From positions 1 through 64,000 of the forward strand of contig CALABS010000044.1 in NCBI GenBank assembly GCA_937887565.1: a stretch of 64,000 bases of DNA. Direction: 5' to 3'. Of this stretch, positions 33,746 through 42,249 are shown in pieces. Position 1 is the first letter of the stretch. Every line of letters starts with the position of its first letter. A program made the position numbers and the translations under genes. Under the pieces are notes generated by a model. The model ran no database searches and was not told the DNA's origin. It worked only from the letters and a program-made list of their open reading frames with translations. The DNA comes from an uncultured Rhodospirillaceae bacterium. GTDB taxonomy: Bacteria; Pseudomonadota; Alphaproteobacteria; Rhodospirillales; Magnetospirillaceae.

Positions 33746-34843
33746 ATGACCACCACCACCATCGACGACCTGCTGATCTGCTCCCCCCATGCCCGGCTGC
33801 GCCTGCACCTGTTCGGCATGGTGCTCGACCGCACCGATCTCCCCGACCTGGCGCTGGACACCGCCCGCGCCGCCTATGAATGGATCGTCGGCGAAATGGT
33901 GACGGTCGAGATGGGCGACGAACCGGCCCCGCCGCCCTCAAATGAGCCGGGAAAAGCGGACATGCCCGCTCCGTCGGCGCCGCTGGCCGACGCCATCCAG
34001 GCGGCCGCTGACGAAGCCCGGGAGCGCCCGCCGGTGGTGGGACACGGTGATGATCCTGTTCCGGTTCCGGTCGAAATCGACCGGACGGTGCGCCGGATGC
34101 TCGACAGCGGCATGCGGGTCATCGGCCGGACGCTGGCGGCCGATCTGGGCATCGGCCAGCCCGACGCCAGCGGATACCTGCGGTCCATGGAGGCCGCTGG
34201 CATCCTACGTCGCGAGGGCGGCGGCAACCGGGTGCGGTTCGTCCTGGCGGCGACGAAGCCTAGGCGTGTCCCCGTCATCGAGCGCGGCGAGGCCACGGTG
34301 ACCGACCTGGTCGCCAACCATCGCGAGGAGCTGTTGCGCCGCTGGCTGGCCGGCGACAGAACGGCGGCGATGGCCGACCATTTCCGCGCCTCGAAGCCCA
34401 CCATGGCCCGCGCTCTGGCGGTCGCCGGGATCTCGACCACCTTCCGCCGTGGTGCTGGCGGCCGGCCGGAATACGAGCCGTTGCCCGCCGACGCCCCGCT
34501 ACCGCCCGAGGCAGTGGCCCTGCTCGGCGATCTGCCGGTCGAGGTCGCGCCGCCCCCCCCGAGCGAGCCGTCTTCCCCCGCTCCGACGCCGGCGCCGGAG
34601 AGGGCAATCCTGCCCGAGGACGCATTGGCCCGCCGCGATACCCCCGTCGACGCCGCCCCGGCCGACATGGAGACGGTCGAGATCTGGCTGGCCGCCAACG
34701 GCTGCAAGGTCTCCCGCGCCCAGGAAGTCGGCGGCGAGTACCGGTGTGACGGCACCCTGATGACCACCCGCGAGTTACTGGCCATGGCCAACCGTGCGCG
34801 GCGGTCCGTCAATTTGCCTCCCTTCGCGGTGCGGCGGATCTGA
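33746..34843 (+). CDS. Phage helix-turn-helix protein
   Basis: 365 residues. Two DNA-binding-like segments: about 110-155 (RMLDSGMRVIGRTLAADLGI ... YLRSMEAAGIL, winged helix) and about 190-225 (REELLRRWLAGDRTAAMADH ... KPTMARALAVAGI, resolvase-like). A Pro-rich linker follows and a final 60-residue domain. Probably a regulator of the middle region. Confidence 0.7.
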   Translation: MTTTTIDDLLICSPHARLRLHLFGMVLDRTDLPDLALDTARAAYEWIVGEMVTVEMGDEPAPPPSNEPGKADMPAPSAPLADAIQAAADEARERPPVVGHGDDPVPVPVEIDRTVRRMLDSGMRVIGRTLAADLGIGQPDASGYLRSMEAAGILRREGGGNRVRFVLAATKPRRVPVIERGEATVTDLVANHREELLRRWLAGDRTAAMADHFRASKPTMARALAVAGISTTFRRGAGGRPEYEPLPADAPLPPEAVALLGDLPVEVAPPPPSEPSSPAPTPAPERAILPEDALARRDTPVDAAPADMETVEIWLAANGCKVSRAQEVGGEYRCDGTLMTTRELLAMANRARRSVNLPPFAVRRI

Positions 34844-34844
34844 C

Positions 34845-35135
34845 ATGCCGGCGGCACCGTCCCTGCTCGATGCCCTGGTCGACCTCGACAACCTGGCCCG
34901 CCTGTCGGCCCGGGCGTTGGGAGAGCGCTCGCGCCTGGGGTCCGCGCTGCTGCAGGGCGTCGCCCAGGTCCGCAAGGCCGTGGCGCCGGCGGCCCTGGCT
35001 CAGGCGGCCCAGGTTGTCGACCCCAAGGCCGACCTGATGCGTATCTTCGCCGCCGCCGAGGCCGCCGGCCTGTCCTGGCCCGATCTGGCCGACGCGCTGA
35101 ACCACTACCACGAACGCCATTTCGGGAGGGGATGA
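34845..35135 (+). CDS. Phage protein of unknown function
   Basis: 96 residues, all helical, 1 base after the previous stop. The C-terminal MRIFAAAEAAGLSWPDLADAL resembles a small helix-turn-helix. Overlaps the next gene by 4 bases. Confidence 0.6.
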   Translation: MPAAPSLLDALVDLDNLARLSARALGERSRLGSALLQGVAQVRKAVAPAALAQAAQVVDPKADLMRIFAAAEAAGLSWPDLADALNHYHERHFGRG

Positions 35136-35506
35136 TGTATCCACCGGACCACGCCGAACGCCTGAAACACCGCGCCGGCCAGAAGTGGCGCCCCAGCAAC
35201 GGCACCGAGGGCGAGCTTTTCTACGAAAACTGGTGTGCGACCTGCGTCCGGGACGCCGCCCACCGCGCCGATCCCACCCTGGCCGACGGCTGCGACATCC
35301 TGGCCGCCACCATGGCGTGGGGGATCGGTGACGAGGCGTATCCCGAGGCGTGGCGGTACGGGTCGGACGGCCAGCCCCGCTGCACAGCCTTCACCACGTC
35401 CGAGGACTTCTACCGCTGCCCCGAGACGGCGGACCTGTTCGGGGACCATCGCAAGGCCATCACCCTTGACGACCTCGACCGGCTGTCCCAGGAGCTGCCG
35501 AGATGA
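35132..35506 (+). CDS. Cysteine-containing phage protein
   Basis: 124 residues with WCATC near residue 35, an ADGCDIL and a YRCPE, which could form a zinc site. Start RPSNGTEGELFYENWCATC is a pattern I associate with phage genes in alphaproteobacteria, but no function is known. Confidence 0.62.
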   Translation: MMYPPDHAERLKHRAGQKWRPSNGTEGELFYENWCATCVRDAAHRADPTLADGCDILAATMAWGIGDEAYPEAWRYGSDGQPRCTAFTTSEDFYRCPETADLFGDHRKAITLDDLDRLSQELPR

Positions 35507-35985
35507 CCGCAGACATCAACGCCGCCCGCCGCCGGTGGTTTGCGGCCTGCCGCGAGGCCCGCATCGGCGAAGTGGACCGCAAGGCCATCCAGGCGCGCGT
35601 CGTCGGCAAGACTTCGTCCTCCTCCATGTCGGTCGGCGAGTTCAATGCCTGTTTAACGGACCTTAAAGCGCGCGGCCTGTGGAAGCCCAGCCATCGTGCC
35701 GGAGGCGCGGCTTCGCCACGGGGCAAGGGGCAGACCTACCGGCGCGAGTCGGACAAGGCCCACATCCGCAAGGTGTTCGCCATCTGGTCGGACATGTGCC
35801 GCCAGAACATCCCGGTGATCGCCAGCCGCACCGGCCTGGTTTCCTTCGTCCAGCGCATGACCAAGACGGAGGAACGCCCCGACGGCCTGTCCGACCCCGA
35901 GTGGCTGTCGCCCGAGGAGGCCAACCAGGTCATCGAGGCGCTGAAGGCGTGGCGGGCGCGCGAACTGGCGAAGCGCGGCCGTTAG
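35503..35985 (+). CDS. GemA-like regulator (Mu gp16 family)
   Basis: 160 residues matching the Mu gp16/GemA family: helical N-terminus, the central KAHIRKVFAIWSDMCRQNIP and the C-terminal LSPEEANQVIEALKAWRAREL. GemA and the following Mor gene act in sequence in Mu to modulate host supercoiling and middle transcription. Confidence 0.85.
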   Translation: MTADINAARRRWFAACREARIGEVDRKAIQARVVGKTSSSSMSVGEFNACLTDLKARGLWKPSHRAGGAASPRGKGQTYRRESDKAHIRKVFAIWSDMCRQNIPVIASRTGLVSFVQRMTKTEERPDGLSDPEWLSPEEANQVIEALKAWRARELAKRGR

Positions 35986-36000
35986 ATCATGCACCAGAGA

Positions 36001-36219
36001 TTACGGCTCGACCTTATGAACCACCCGCGCGGCGCGGATCAGGGCCAGGGCGTCGTGGATCAACTCCTCCACGCCCTCGATGTTCAACAAGGCCGGTTCC
36101 CTGCCGTGGCTCTCCAGCAGGTCGATGGCCTCGCCCACATAGGAGGTGGCGGCGGCGAGGCGCGCCCGCGCCACGACCAAGTTGGCGGTGACAATGCCCG
36201 TGATTGTCGGGTCGGCCAT
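36001..36219 (-). CDS. Small antisense-oriented phage gene
   Basis: 72 residues, helical (ARLAAATSYVGEAIDLLESH, VEELIHDALALIRAARVVHK). It has AAGG nine bases before the ATG and converges on gemA with 15 bases between the stops. Composition is that of a genuine protein. One of few leftward genes in the phage; possibly expressed in the lysogen. Confidence 0.6.
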   Translation of the reverse strand: MADPTITGIVTANLVVARARLAAATSYVGEAIDLLESHGREPALLNIEGVEELIHDALALIRAARVVHKVEP

Positions 36220-36284
36220 GGGCGGATGCCTTGTCTGTCGGATGGACGCCCCACTGTCCGCCGAAATCCAACGTGGATCAACCC

Positions 36285-36701
36285 ATGATCGAGCTGTCTT
36301 CCCGGCAACGCTATGGCTACCTGCCGGCGGTGCTCTGGCATGTGCTGGAGGCCGTCGGCGAGGATGCCATGCTGCGCCTGGTGGAGCGCGCCGGCGGCAC
36401 CCGCATCTGGATCGGCCGCCCTCCCGGCGAGGGCCACAGGCTCACCGAGGCCGTGGGCCAGCAGGCGGCGCTGAAGATTCATGCCAGGCTGGCGGCCGAG
36501 CATATCAAGCAGATCGACGTGCCGGTTATGGCCGCCCGCCTGCAGAAGGCCCGCCGGTGCCGCATCTTGGCGATGCGGGGGGAACGGATTAAGGTAGCCG
36601 ACATCGCGCGTGCCCTCGGCCTGACCGAGCGCGGGGTGTGGAAGGCCCTGGCCAAGGCCCGCGACGACGCCCCCGACGACCGCCAACTCTCCCTGATCTA
36701 G
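36285..36701 (+). CDS. Mor-family transcription activator
   Basis: 138 residues. Mor/C proteins of Mu bind dyads and activate middle or late promoters. The N-terminal dimerisation part is followed by the family C-terminal helix-turn-helix (IKVADIARALGLTERGVWKA). No second C-like gene is visible, so this may serve late genes as well. Confidence 0.85.
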   Translation: MIELSSRQRYGYLPAVLWHVLEAVGEDAMLRLVERAGGTRIWIGRPPGEGHRLTEAVGQQAALKIHARLAAEHIKQIDVPVMAARLQKARRCRILAMRGERIKVADIARALGLTERGVWKALAKARDDAPDDRQLSLI

Positions 36702-36702
36702 G

Positions 36703-36724
36703 CCGCCTGAACCAGTTCAGGCGG
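36703..36724 (+). promoter_or_regulatory. Palindrome upstream of the lysis module
   Basis: CCGCCTGAA-CCAG-TTCAGGCGG, a perfect 9-bp inverted repeat with 4-base spacer, 2 bases after the mor stop and 57 bases before the lysis genes. The same 21 bases recur at 43342-43362 ahead of the head genes. Candidate activator-binding site; a simple hairpin terminator lacks the T-tract. Confidence 0.6.
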
Positions 36725-36780
36725 AAGGCATCGCGGTCGGAGACCTACCATTGCCCTCGGAACACCACCGGGGGTTTTTC

Positions 36781-37536
36781 ATGTCCGACACCTTCGTCCC
36801 CGACACCTTCGTCGTCATCGCCGCCGCGCTGAAGCTGGCCTTCGCGCTGGCGGCCGTCTATGCCGCCGTCCGCGTCTCGCGCTGGCTGGACGACCGGGCG
36901 AACAAGCCCTTCGCGGCGACCATTGCCGTGATCCTCAAATCCGATCTGGGCACGGCGCTCTATTACGGCCTGCGCTTCCTGGCCATCTGCCTGTTGCTCG
37001 GCATGGTCATCGGCTGCACTCCGGCCGGCGCCGGCATCCTCATGCCCGACAAGTACGACCGCCACATCCACGACGCGGTCGATACATACTGGCCTGATTA
37101 TCCGCGCTTCGCCTCGGCCAAGGCCCAGCTGTTCGCGGAAAGCCGCCTCGATCCCGCCGCCATCTCGCCCGTCGGTGCCCGGGGCGTTGCTCAGTTCATG
37201 CCCGCCACCTGGGCCGAGGTCAGGCGGCAGCTGCGTCTCGGCGCGGTTTCGCCGGTCGACGACGTCGCCATCGACGCCTACGCCTACTACATGGCCAGGC
37301 TGCGCCTCATATGGCGCGCCGGCCGCGACCCTTCCGACCGCCAGCCCCTGGCCCAGGCCAGCTATAACGCAGGGGCGGGCAACATCATCAAGGCCCAGAT
37401 GGTGTGCGGTGGCGCGCGGCTGTGGGCCGCGATTGCCCCTTGCCTGGGCGACGTGACCGCCCGCCACGCCCGCGAGACCCTGACCTACGTGGATCGGATC
37501 GCCCGGTACACCACCATGGTGGAGGCCGGGCTGTGA
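36781..37536 (+). CDS. Membrane-anchored lytic transglycosylase (endolysin)
   Basis: 251 residues. Two hydrophobic helices (about 11-30 and 59-79) are followed by an SLT-type domain with catalytic Glu120 (LFAESRLDPAAISPVGARG), AQFMPATW and ASYNAGAGNI. The second helix ends in VIGC, a lipobox-like motif. Cleaves peptidoglycan for lysis. No separate holin is seen, so the N-terminus may provide this function; that is inference. Confidence 0.85.
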   Translation: MSDTFVPDTFVVIAAALKLAFALAAVYAAVRVSRWLDDRANKPFAATIAVILKSDLGTALYYGLRFLAICLLLGMVIGCTPAGAGILMPDKYDRHIHDAVDTYWPDYPRFASAKAQLFAESRLDPAAISPVGARGVAQFMPATWAEVRRQLRLGAVSPVDDVAIDAYAYYMARLRLIWRAGRDPSDRQPLAQASYNAGAGNIIKAQMVCGGARLWAAIAPCLGDVTARHARETLTYVDRIARYTTMVEAGL

Positions 37537-38057
37537 CCCGCCAGGCCTGGATCGCCTTCGCCCTGGCCACCACCGGCGCGGCTGCCGTCTCGGGCGCCCT
37601 GGTGCACTCCTACGACCGCGCCCGGCACGACAAGGCCGTCGCCGATCTGCGCGCCGAAGCCGCCACCACCCTGGCCGACCAGACCGGGGTCGTGCTGGGC
37701 ATGCTGCAGCAGCGCATCGACCAGGTTCACCAGTTGGAAGAGGACTACGCCCGTGCATCCGAAGAACGCTCGCGCCTTGCCGCTGACGGCGTGCGCCTGT
37801 CTGCTGACCTTGGCGCTGCTCGCCGGCGCCTGCTCCAGCTCGCCCGAGCCGGTGGGGGCGGTGGTGGTGGCGCCGCTGGCGAAGGAAACGCCGGCGCCGG
37901 CGGCTGTGACGACGTACGAGCCGCCCTCGGTCGGGCCTCTGCAGCGCTGGAACTCTACGAAAGCGAGGGTGATCGAGTTGCTGAGGACGGACAGCACGCC
38001 GTAGACGTGGCCACCATCGCCGCCCGCGACGCCCGCCAGCGGGAGGTGACGCGATGA
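37533..38057 (+). CDS. Inner-membrane spanin Rz-like protein
   Basis: 174 residues beginning at a GTG that overlaps the endolysin stop (GTGA). An N-terminal membrane helix (WIAFALATTGAAAVSGALV) is followed by a coiled-coil (about 45-105), a Gly-rich break and a last helix, the layout of i-spanins. A second lipoprotein frame lies inside it. Confidence 0.78.
   Translation: MTRQAWIAFALATTGAAAVSGALVHSYDRARHDKAVADLRAEAATTLADQTGVVLGMLQQRIDQVHQLEEDYARASEERSRLAADGVRLSADLGAARRRLLQLARAGGGGGGGAAGEGNAGAGGCDDVRAALGRASAALELYESEGDRVAEDGQHAVDVATIAARDARQREVTR
37753..38004 (+). CDS. Outer-membrane spanin Rz1-like lipoprotein, nested
   Basis: 83 residues in the +1 frame entirely inside the Rz-like gene, starting at GTG 37753. 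Lipobox LAGAC gives a mature N-terminal Cys27, followed by a Ser/Pro-rich chain, the form of o-spanins. Rz/Rz1 nesting is known in lambda. Together they fuse inner and outer membranes in the last step of lysis. Confidence 0.72.
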   Translation: MHPKNARALPLTACACLLTLALLAGACSSSPEPVGAVVVAPLAKETPAPAAVTTYEPPSVGPLQRWNSTKARVIELLRTDSTP

Positions 38058-38377
38058 CCGTCCAGGTCGAATTTTGGCAGCTGCTGACGTTCCTGGTCGG
38101 CCTGCTGCTCTCCTTCCTCGCCTTCGTCTTCGCGGCCGGAAAGTTGTTGCTGGCCCAAATCGACCGGCGCCTTGACCTCCGCTTTGCCGCCGTCGAGGCC
38201 GCCGCACAGGGCCTGCAGCAGCTCGAAAAGGACTTCCTGGTTTGGAAGGCCGACTTGCCGCTGCAGTACGTCCGCCGCGAGGATTACGTCCGCAACCAGA
38301 CGGTTCTGGAAGCCAAGCTCGACGCCTTGGCGGTGCGGATCGACAACATGAAACTTCGTGAGGTCAAGCGTGATTGA
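38054..38377 (+). CDS. DUF2730-like membrane protein (Mu gp25 position)
   Basis: 107 residues: one membrane helix (about 9-33, LLTFLVGLLLSFLAFVFAAG) and a coiled-coil. It matches in size and place the DUF2730 protein between the lysis genes and the terminase of Mu-like phages. Confidence 0.7.
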   Translation: MTVQVEFWQLLTFLVGLLLSFLAFVFAAGKLLLAQIDRRLDLRFAAVEAAAQGLQQLEKDFLVWKADLPLQYVRREDYVRNQTVLEAKLDALAVRIDNMKLREVKRD

Positions 38378-38684
38378 GCAGATCGACACCGCCAAGGTCC
38401 GCCGCGAAAGCCTGCGCTGGCTGATCCTGCTGGCCCTCTACAATGCCCGGCCCGTCGAGCTGGTGGAGAACGTGGTGCTGGTGACCGCCCAGGCCATCTA
38501 CCCCGACGCCACCCCCCTGGAGATCCGCCGCGAGCTGGACTACCTGTCCGACCGCAAGCTGGTCGAGATCCGCAAGGACCCGGCCGGCCCCTGGTGGGGC
38601 AACCTGACCCGCTACGGCACCGACATCGCCGAGTACACCTCGGACTGCCAGCCGGGCATTGCGCGGCCGGCCAAGTACTGGTGA
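38370..38684 (+). CDS. Mu gp26-like phage protein
   Basis: 104 residues starting at a GTG inside the previous stop region. The winged-helix-like pattern (SLRWLILLALYNARPVELVE, EIRRELDYLSDRKLVEI) is that of the small protein preceding the Mu terminase genes. Probably DNA-binding; function unproven. Confidence 0.72.
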   Translation: MIEQIDTAKVRRESLRWLILLALYNARPVELVENVVLVTAQAIYPDATPLEIRRELDYLSDRKLVEIRKDPAGPWWGNLTRYGTDIAEYTSDCQPGIARPAKYW

Positions 38685-38687
38685 GCC

Positions 38688-39236
38688 ATGGCCCGGCGCA
38701 GCGCCATCGATGGCCTGCCCGAGGAGGTGCGGCGCTGGCTTGACCGCGCCCTGTCCTCCAAGGGCTTCGCGCAGTATCAGCTGCTGGAGCAGCTGCTGCG
38801 GGATAAGGGCTACTCGGTATCCAAATCGGCCATCCATCGCTACGGCCAGAAGCTGGAGCGGCGGCTGGCCGCCATCAAGGCCAGCACCGAGGCCGCCAAG
38901 CTGCTGGCCGACGCTTCGCCGGATGACCAGGACACCCGGTCGGAGGCACTGACCGCCCTGATCCAGACCGAACTGTTCGAGACGATCATCAATCTTCAGG
39001 AGGCCAGCGAGGGCGACCTCGACCCGGCCGACCGGGTGAAGATGCTCTCGAACGCGGCCAAGAACATCGCCACGCTGACCAGGTCGTCGGTCAACCTCAA
39101 GCGGTTCCAGGTCGAGGCCCGCAAGGAGGCTGCCGACAGGGCCGTGGCCGCTGCGGAGAAGGCGCTGAACGAAGAGGTCGACCGCGCGGCGGTGCTCAAG
39201 CGCATCCGCGAGGAAGTCTACGGTATCGTCGAATGA
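38688..39236 (+). CDS. Terminase small subunit (DUF3486, Mu gp27-like)
   Basis: 182 residues with the family start RRSAIDGLPEEVRRWLDR and SKSAIHRYGQKLERR (helix-turn-helix), then a long helical region. It recognises DNA for packaging. Overlaps the large subunit gene (ATGA). Confidence 0.88.
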   Translation: MARRSAIDGLPEEVRRWLDRALSSKGFAQYQLLEQLLRDKGYSVSKSAIHRYGQKLERRLAAIKASTEAAKLLADASPDDQDTRSEALTALIQTELFETIINLQEASEGDLDPADRVKMLSNAAKNIATLTRSSVNLKRFQVEARKEAADRAVAAAEKALNEEVDRAAVLKRIREEVYGIVE

Positions 39237-40645
39237 GCCTGAACTGGGCACCCGCCGTTCCGCTGCACCTGTACCAGCGCGCCTGGTTCCAGGATCGCGC
39301 GCGGTTCAAGATCGGCATGTTCGCCCGCCAGACCGGCAAGACCTTCACCACCACGCTGGAGATCGTGGACGACTGCTTCGAGGCGTGGTCGCGGGGAGGC
39401 AGGGCGCGCTGGGTGATCCTGTCGCGTGGCGAGCGCCAGGCGAAGGAAGCTATCGAGACCGGCATCAAGCTGCACGCCAAGGCGTATCAGCTGGCCTATG
39501 ACATGGTGATCGAGGAGGAGCGGATCTTCGACTGGTCGCCCGACGACAAGCCCGAGGTCTCCTACAAGGCCCTGGAAGTGGCGCTGTCCGGGGGCAGCCG
39601 GATCACCGCCCTGCCCGCCAACCCGGACACGGCGCGCGGCTTTTCGGCCAATGTGTTCCTGGACGAGTTCGCCTTTCACAAGGACAGTCGCGAGATCTGG
39701 AAGGCGCTGTTCCCCGTAATCTCGGCCGGCTGGAAACTGCGCGTCACCTCGACGCCCAACGGCAAGGGCAACAAGTTCTACGAACTGATGACGGCCAACG
39801 ACACGACCTGGTCGCGTCATCAGGTCGACATCCATCGGGCCGTCAGCGAAGGCTTGCCGCGCGACATCGCCGAGCTGAGGGCCGGCATCGCCGATGACGA
39901 GGCGTGGGACCAGGAGTTCGAACTGCAATGGGCGGACGAGGCGTCGTCATGGCTGACCTATGACCTGATCACCGCCGTCGAGGATGACCTGGCCGGTGAT
40001 CCGTCGCACTATGCCGGTGGCCGCACCTTCATCGGCAACGACATTGCCCGGCGCAACAACCTGTGGGTCGCCTGGGTGTTCGAGGAGGTGGGCGACGTGT
40101 TGTGGTCGCGGCAGATCGAAGCACACCGCAACATCTCGTTCGCCGAACAGGACCGCATCATGGACGGCCTGTTCGAGCGCTATAACCCCGAGCGGCTGGT
40201 CATGGACCAGGGTGGCATGGGCGAAAAGCCGGTGGAAGACGCCAAGCGTCGCTATGGCGAGCTGCGGGTGGATGGCGTGCTTCTCCAGGGCGCCACCCGC
40301 CTCAACGTGGCCACCATCGGCAAGCAACGGTTCGAGGATCGCAAGGTCCGCATCCCCTTGGGGGATACCCGCCTGCGAGCCGATTTGCACAAGATCAAGA
40401 AGGTGGTCGGGGAAACCGGCGGCATCCGCCTGGTCGCCGACGACGACGCCGAAGGCCATGCCGACCGCTTTTGGGCGGGCATGCTCGGCCTCGCGGGTGC
40501 CGCCGGTCCCGCCATGGCCTACGGCTACCGTCCCGTACGGCCGGGCGGTGATCCCCAGGATCGCCATGGTCGCCTGATCAGCGAACCACCGCGCCGTCTG
40601 GTCCGCGTCACCGGCGGCTTCAACGCCCGCAAAGGATTGTTGTGA
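39233..40645 (+). CDS. Terminase large subunit (Mu gp28-like)
   Basis: Packaging motor and nuclease of 470 residues. The ATPase has a Walker A variant ARQTGKT (31-37), Walker B NVFLDEFAF (about 138-146) and a coupling STPNGKGNKFY motif. The nuclease half has GNDIARRNNLW and a later acidic pair in LVADDDAEGHADRFW. Cuts and packages headfuls including host DNA at the ends. Confidence 0.93.
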   Translation: MSLNWAPAVPLHLYQRAWFQDRARFKIGMFARQTGKTFTTTLEIVDDCFEAWSRGGRARWVILSRGERQAKEAIETGIKLHAKAYQLAYDMVIEEERIFDWSPDDKPEVSYKALEVALSGGSRITALPANPDTARGFSANVFLDEFAFHKDSREIWKALFPVISAGWKLRVTSTPNGKGNKFYELMTANDTTWSRHQVDIHRAVSEGLPRDIAELRAGIADDEAWDQEFELQWADEASSWLTYDLITAVEDDLAGDPSHYAGGRTFIGNDIARRNNLWVAWVFEEVGDVLWSRQIEAHRNISFAEQDRIMDGLFERYNPERLVMDQGGMGEKPVEDAKRRYGELRVDGVLLQGATRLNVATIGKQRFEDRKVRIPLGDTRLRADLHKIKKVVGETGGIRLVADDDAEGHADRFWAGMLGLAGAAGPAMAYGYRPVRPGGDPQDRHGRLISEPPRRLVRVTGGFNARKGLL

Positions 40646-42249
40646 TGATCAAGCCCGTCGTCCTTTACGGCCCCGACAACCGGCCCATCGAACGGATGAC
40701 CCTGAGGAAGGAGATCGCCGCGCCGGCGCTGGCCGGCGTGCGCACCATTTGGACCAAGGCGGTGGCCTCGGGGCTCACCCCCGAGCGCCTAGCCAACCTG
40801 CTGGTGCGGGCGACCGAAGGCGACCCCGAGGATTTCCTCGCCTTGGCCGAGGAGATCGAGGAGCGCGAGCTGCACTACGCCTCGGTTCTGGGCACCCGCA
40901 AGCGTGCCCTGTCCGGCCTCGATCCGGCGGTGGCGGCGGCCAGCGACGACGCGCGCGACGTCGCCATGGCTGACGCGGTGCGCGACCTGGCCGCCGATCC
41001 CCAGTTCCCCGAAATGGTCGACGATCTGCTCGACGCCCTGGGCAAGGGCTATTCGGTGGTGGAGATCGTCTGGAACACCTGGGGCAAGCTGTGGAAGCCC
41101 GAACGCTACGAGCATCGCGATCCCCGCTGGTTCCGGTTCGACCAAGAGAGCGGACGCCGGTTGCTGCTGCTGGACGAACAGGCCCCCATGGGTTTGCCCC
41201 TGCCGGCCTACAAGTTCATCACCCACATCCCTCGTCTGAAGAGCGGCCTGCCGATCCGTGGCGGCCTGGCGCGGCTGGTCGCGTGGTCGTTCATGTTCAA
41301 GAGCTATACGGTGAAGGACTGGTTGGCGTTCATCGAGGTGTTCGGCATGCCGTTGCGCCTCGGCAAATATGGTCCGACCGCCACCGAGGATGACATCGAT
41401 ACCTTGATCCAGGCGGTGGCCAACATCGGCACCGACGCGGCGGCCGTCATGCCGGACACCATGAAGATCGAGTTCCAGGAGACCGCTGCCGGCAAGAGCG
41501 GCCATGAGGTCTTCAAGGCCATGGCCGAATGGCTGGACCAGCAGGTGTCCAAGGCGGTGCTGGGCCAGACCATGACCAGCGACAATGGGTCGAGCATGGC
41601 CCAGGCCCAGGTCCACAACGAGGTTCGCCACGACATCCTGCGCTCGGACGCGCGGCAACTGGCGCTGACCATCAATCGCGACCTGGTACAGCCCTTCATC
41701 GACCTGAATTTCGGCCCCCAGGACCGCTATCCGCTGCTGACTATCCCGGTGCTGGAGCCGGAAGACATCAAGACGCTGGTGGAGGCGCTGGCCAAGCTGG
41801 TGCCGCTGGGCCTCAAGGTCGAGGCGTCGGTCATCCGCGACAAGCTCAACCTGCCCGATCCCGAGGATGGCGCCGAGCTGCTGGCCGCGCCGAAGGCAGC
41901 ACCGGCGCCGCCGGTCGATGCCGAAACCGATCCGGCTGCCGCGCCGGCACCGGAGCCCGAACTGGCGGCCAACCGTGCCCATCATCACGATTGCCCCCAC
42001 TGTGCGACGGCCACCAACCGCAAGGGTGATCCCGACCCGGTGGACGAGATCGAGCGGGCCGGCCTGGAAGACTGGGAGCAGCAGATGGCGCCGATCATCG
42101 ACCCGGTGCGCGAGCTGATCCAGGGCGCGTCCAGCTACGAGGAGGCCATCGCCGGCCTCAAGGAACTCAACATGGACAGCTCGCAACTGGTCGAGACGCT
42201 GACCAAGTCCATGTTCCAGGCCCGCGCCGCCGGCGACCAGGCGGATTGA
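40642..42249 (+). CDS. Portal protein (DUF935, Mu gp29-like)
   Basis: 535 residues. DUF935 core with FLALAEEIEERELHYASVLG, VEIVWNTWGKLW, and AVLGQTMTSDNGSSMAQAQV, which is characteristic. Forms the dodecameric portal at the head vertex. A His-rich HHHDCPHC patch near residue 447 is unusual and could bind a metal. Overlaps both neighbours. Confidence 0.92.
   Translation: MMIKPVVLYGPDNRPIERMTLRKEIAAPALAGVRTIWTKAVASGLTPERLANLLVRATEGDPEDFLALAEEIEERELHYASVLGTRKRALSGLDPAVAAASDDARDVAMADAVRDLAADPQFPEMVDDLLDALGKGYSVVEIVWNTWGKLWKPERYEHRDPRWFRFDQESGRRLLLLDEQAPMGLPLPAYKFITHIPRLKSGLPIRGGLARLVAWSFMFKSYTVKDWLAFIEVFGMPLRLGKYGPTATEDDIDTLIQAVANIGTDAAAVMPDTMKIEFQETAAGKSGHEVFKAMAEWLDQQVSKAVLGQTMTSDNGSSMAQAQVHNEVRHDILRSDARQLALTINRDLVQPFIDLNFGPQDRYPLLTIPVLEPEDIKTLVEALAKLVPLGLKVEASVIRDKLNLPDPEDGAELLAAPKAAPAPPVDAETDPAAAPAPEPELAANRAHHHDCPHCATATNRKGDPDPVDEIERAGLEDWEQQMAPIIDPVRELIQGASSYEEAIAGLKELNMDSSQLVETLTKSMFQARAAGDQAD

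Noticed and set aside
36703..36724. Intrinsic terminator after mor
   Set aside because: The hairpin is strong but followed by AAGGCATCG, not a T-tract, and its exact copy at 43342 stands before a gene, not after one.
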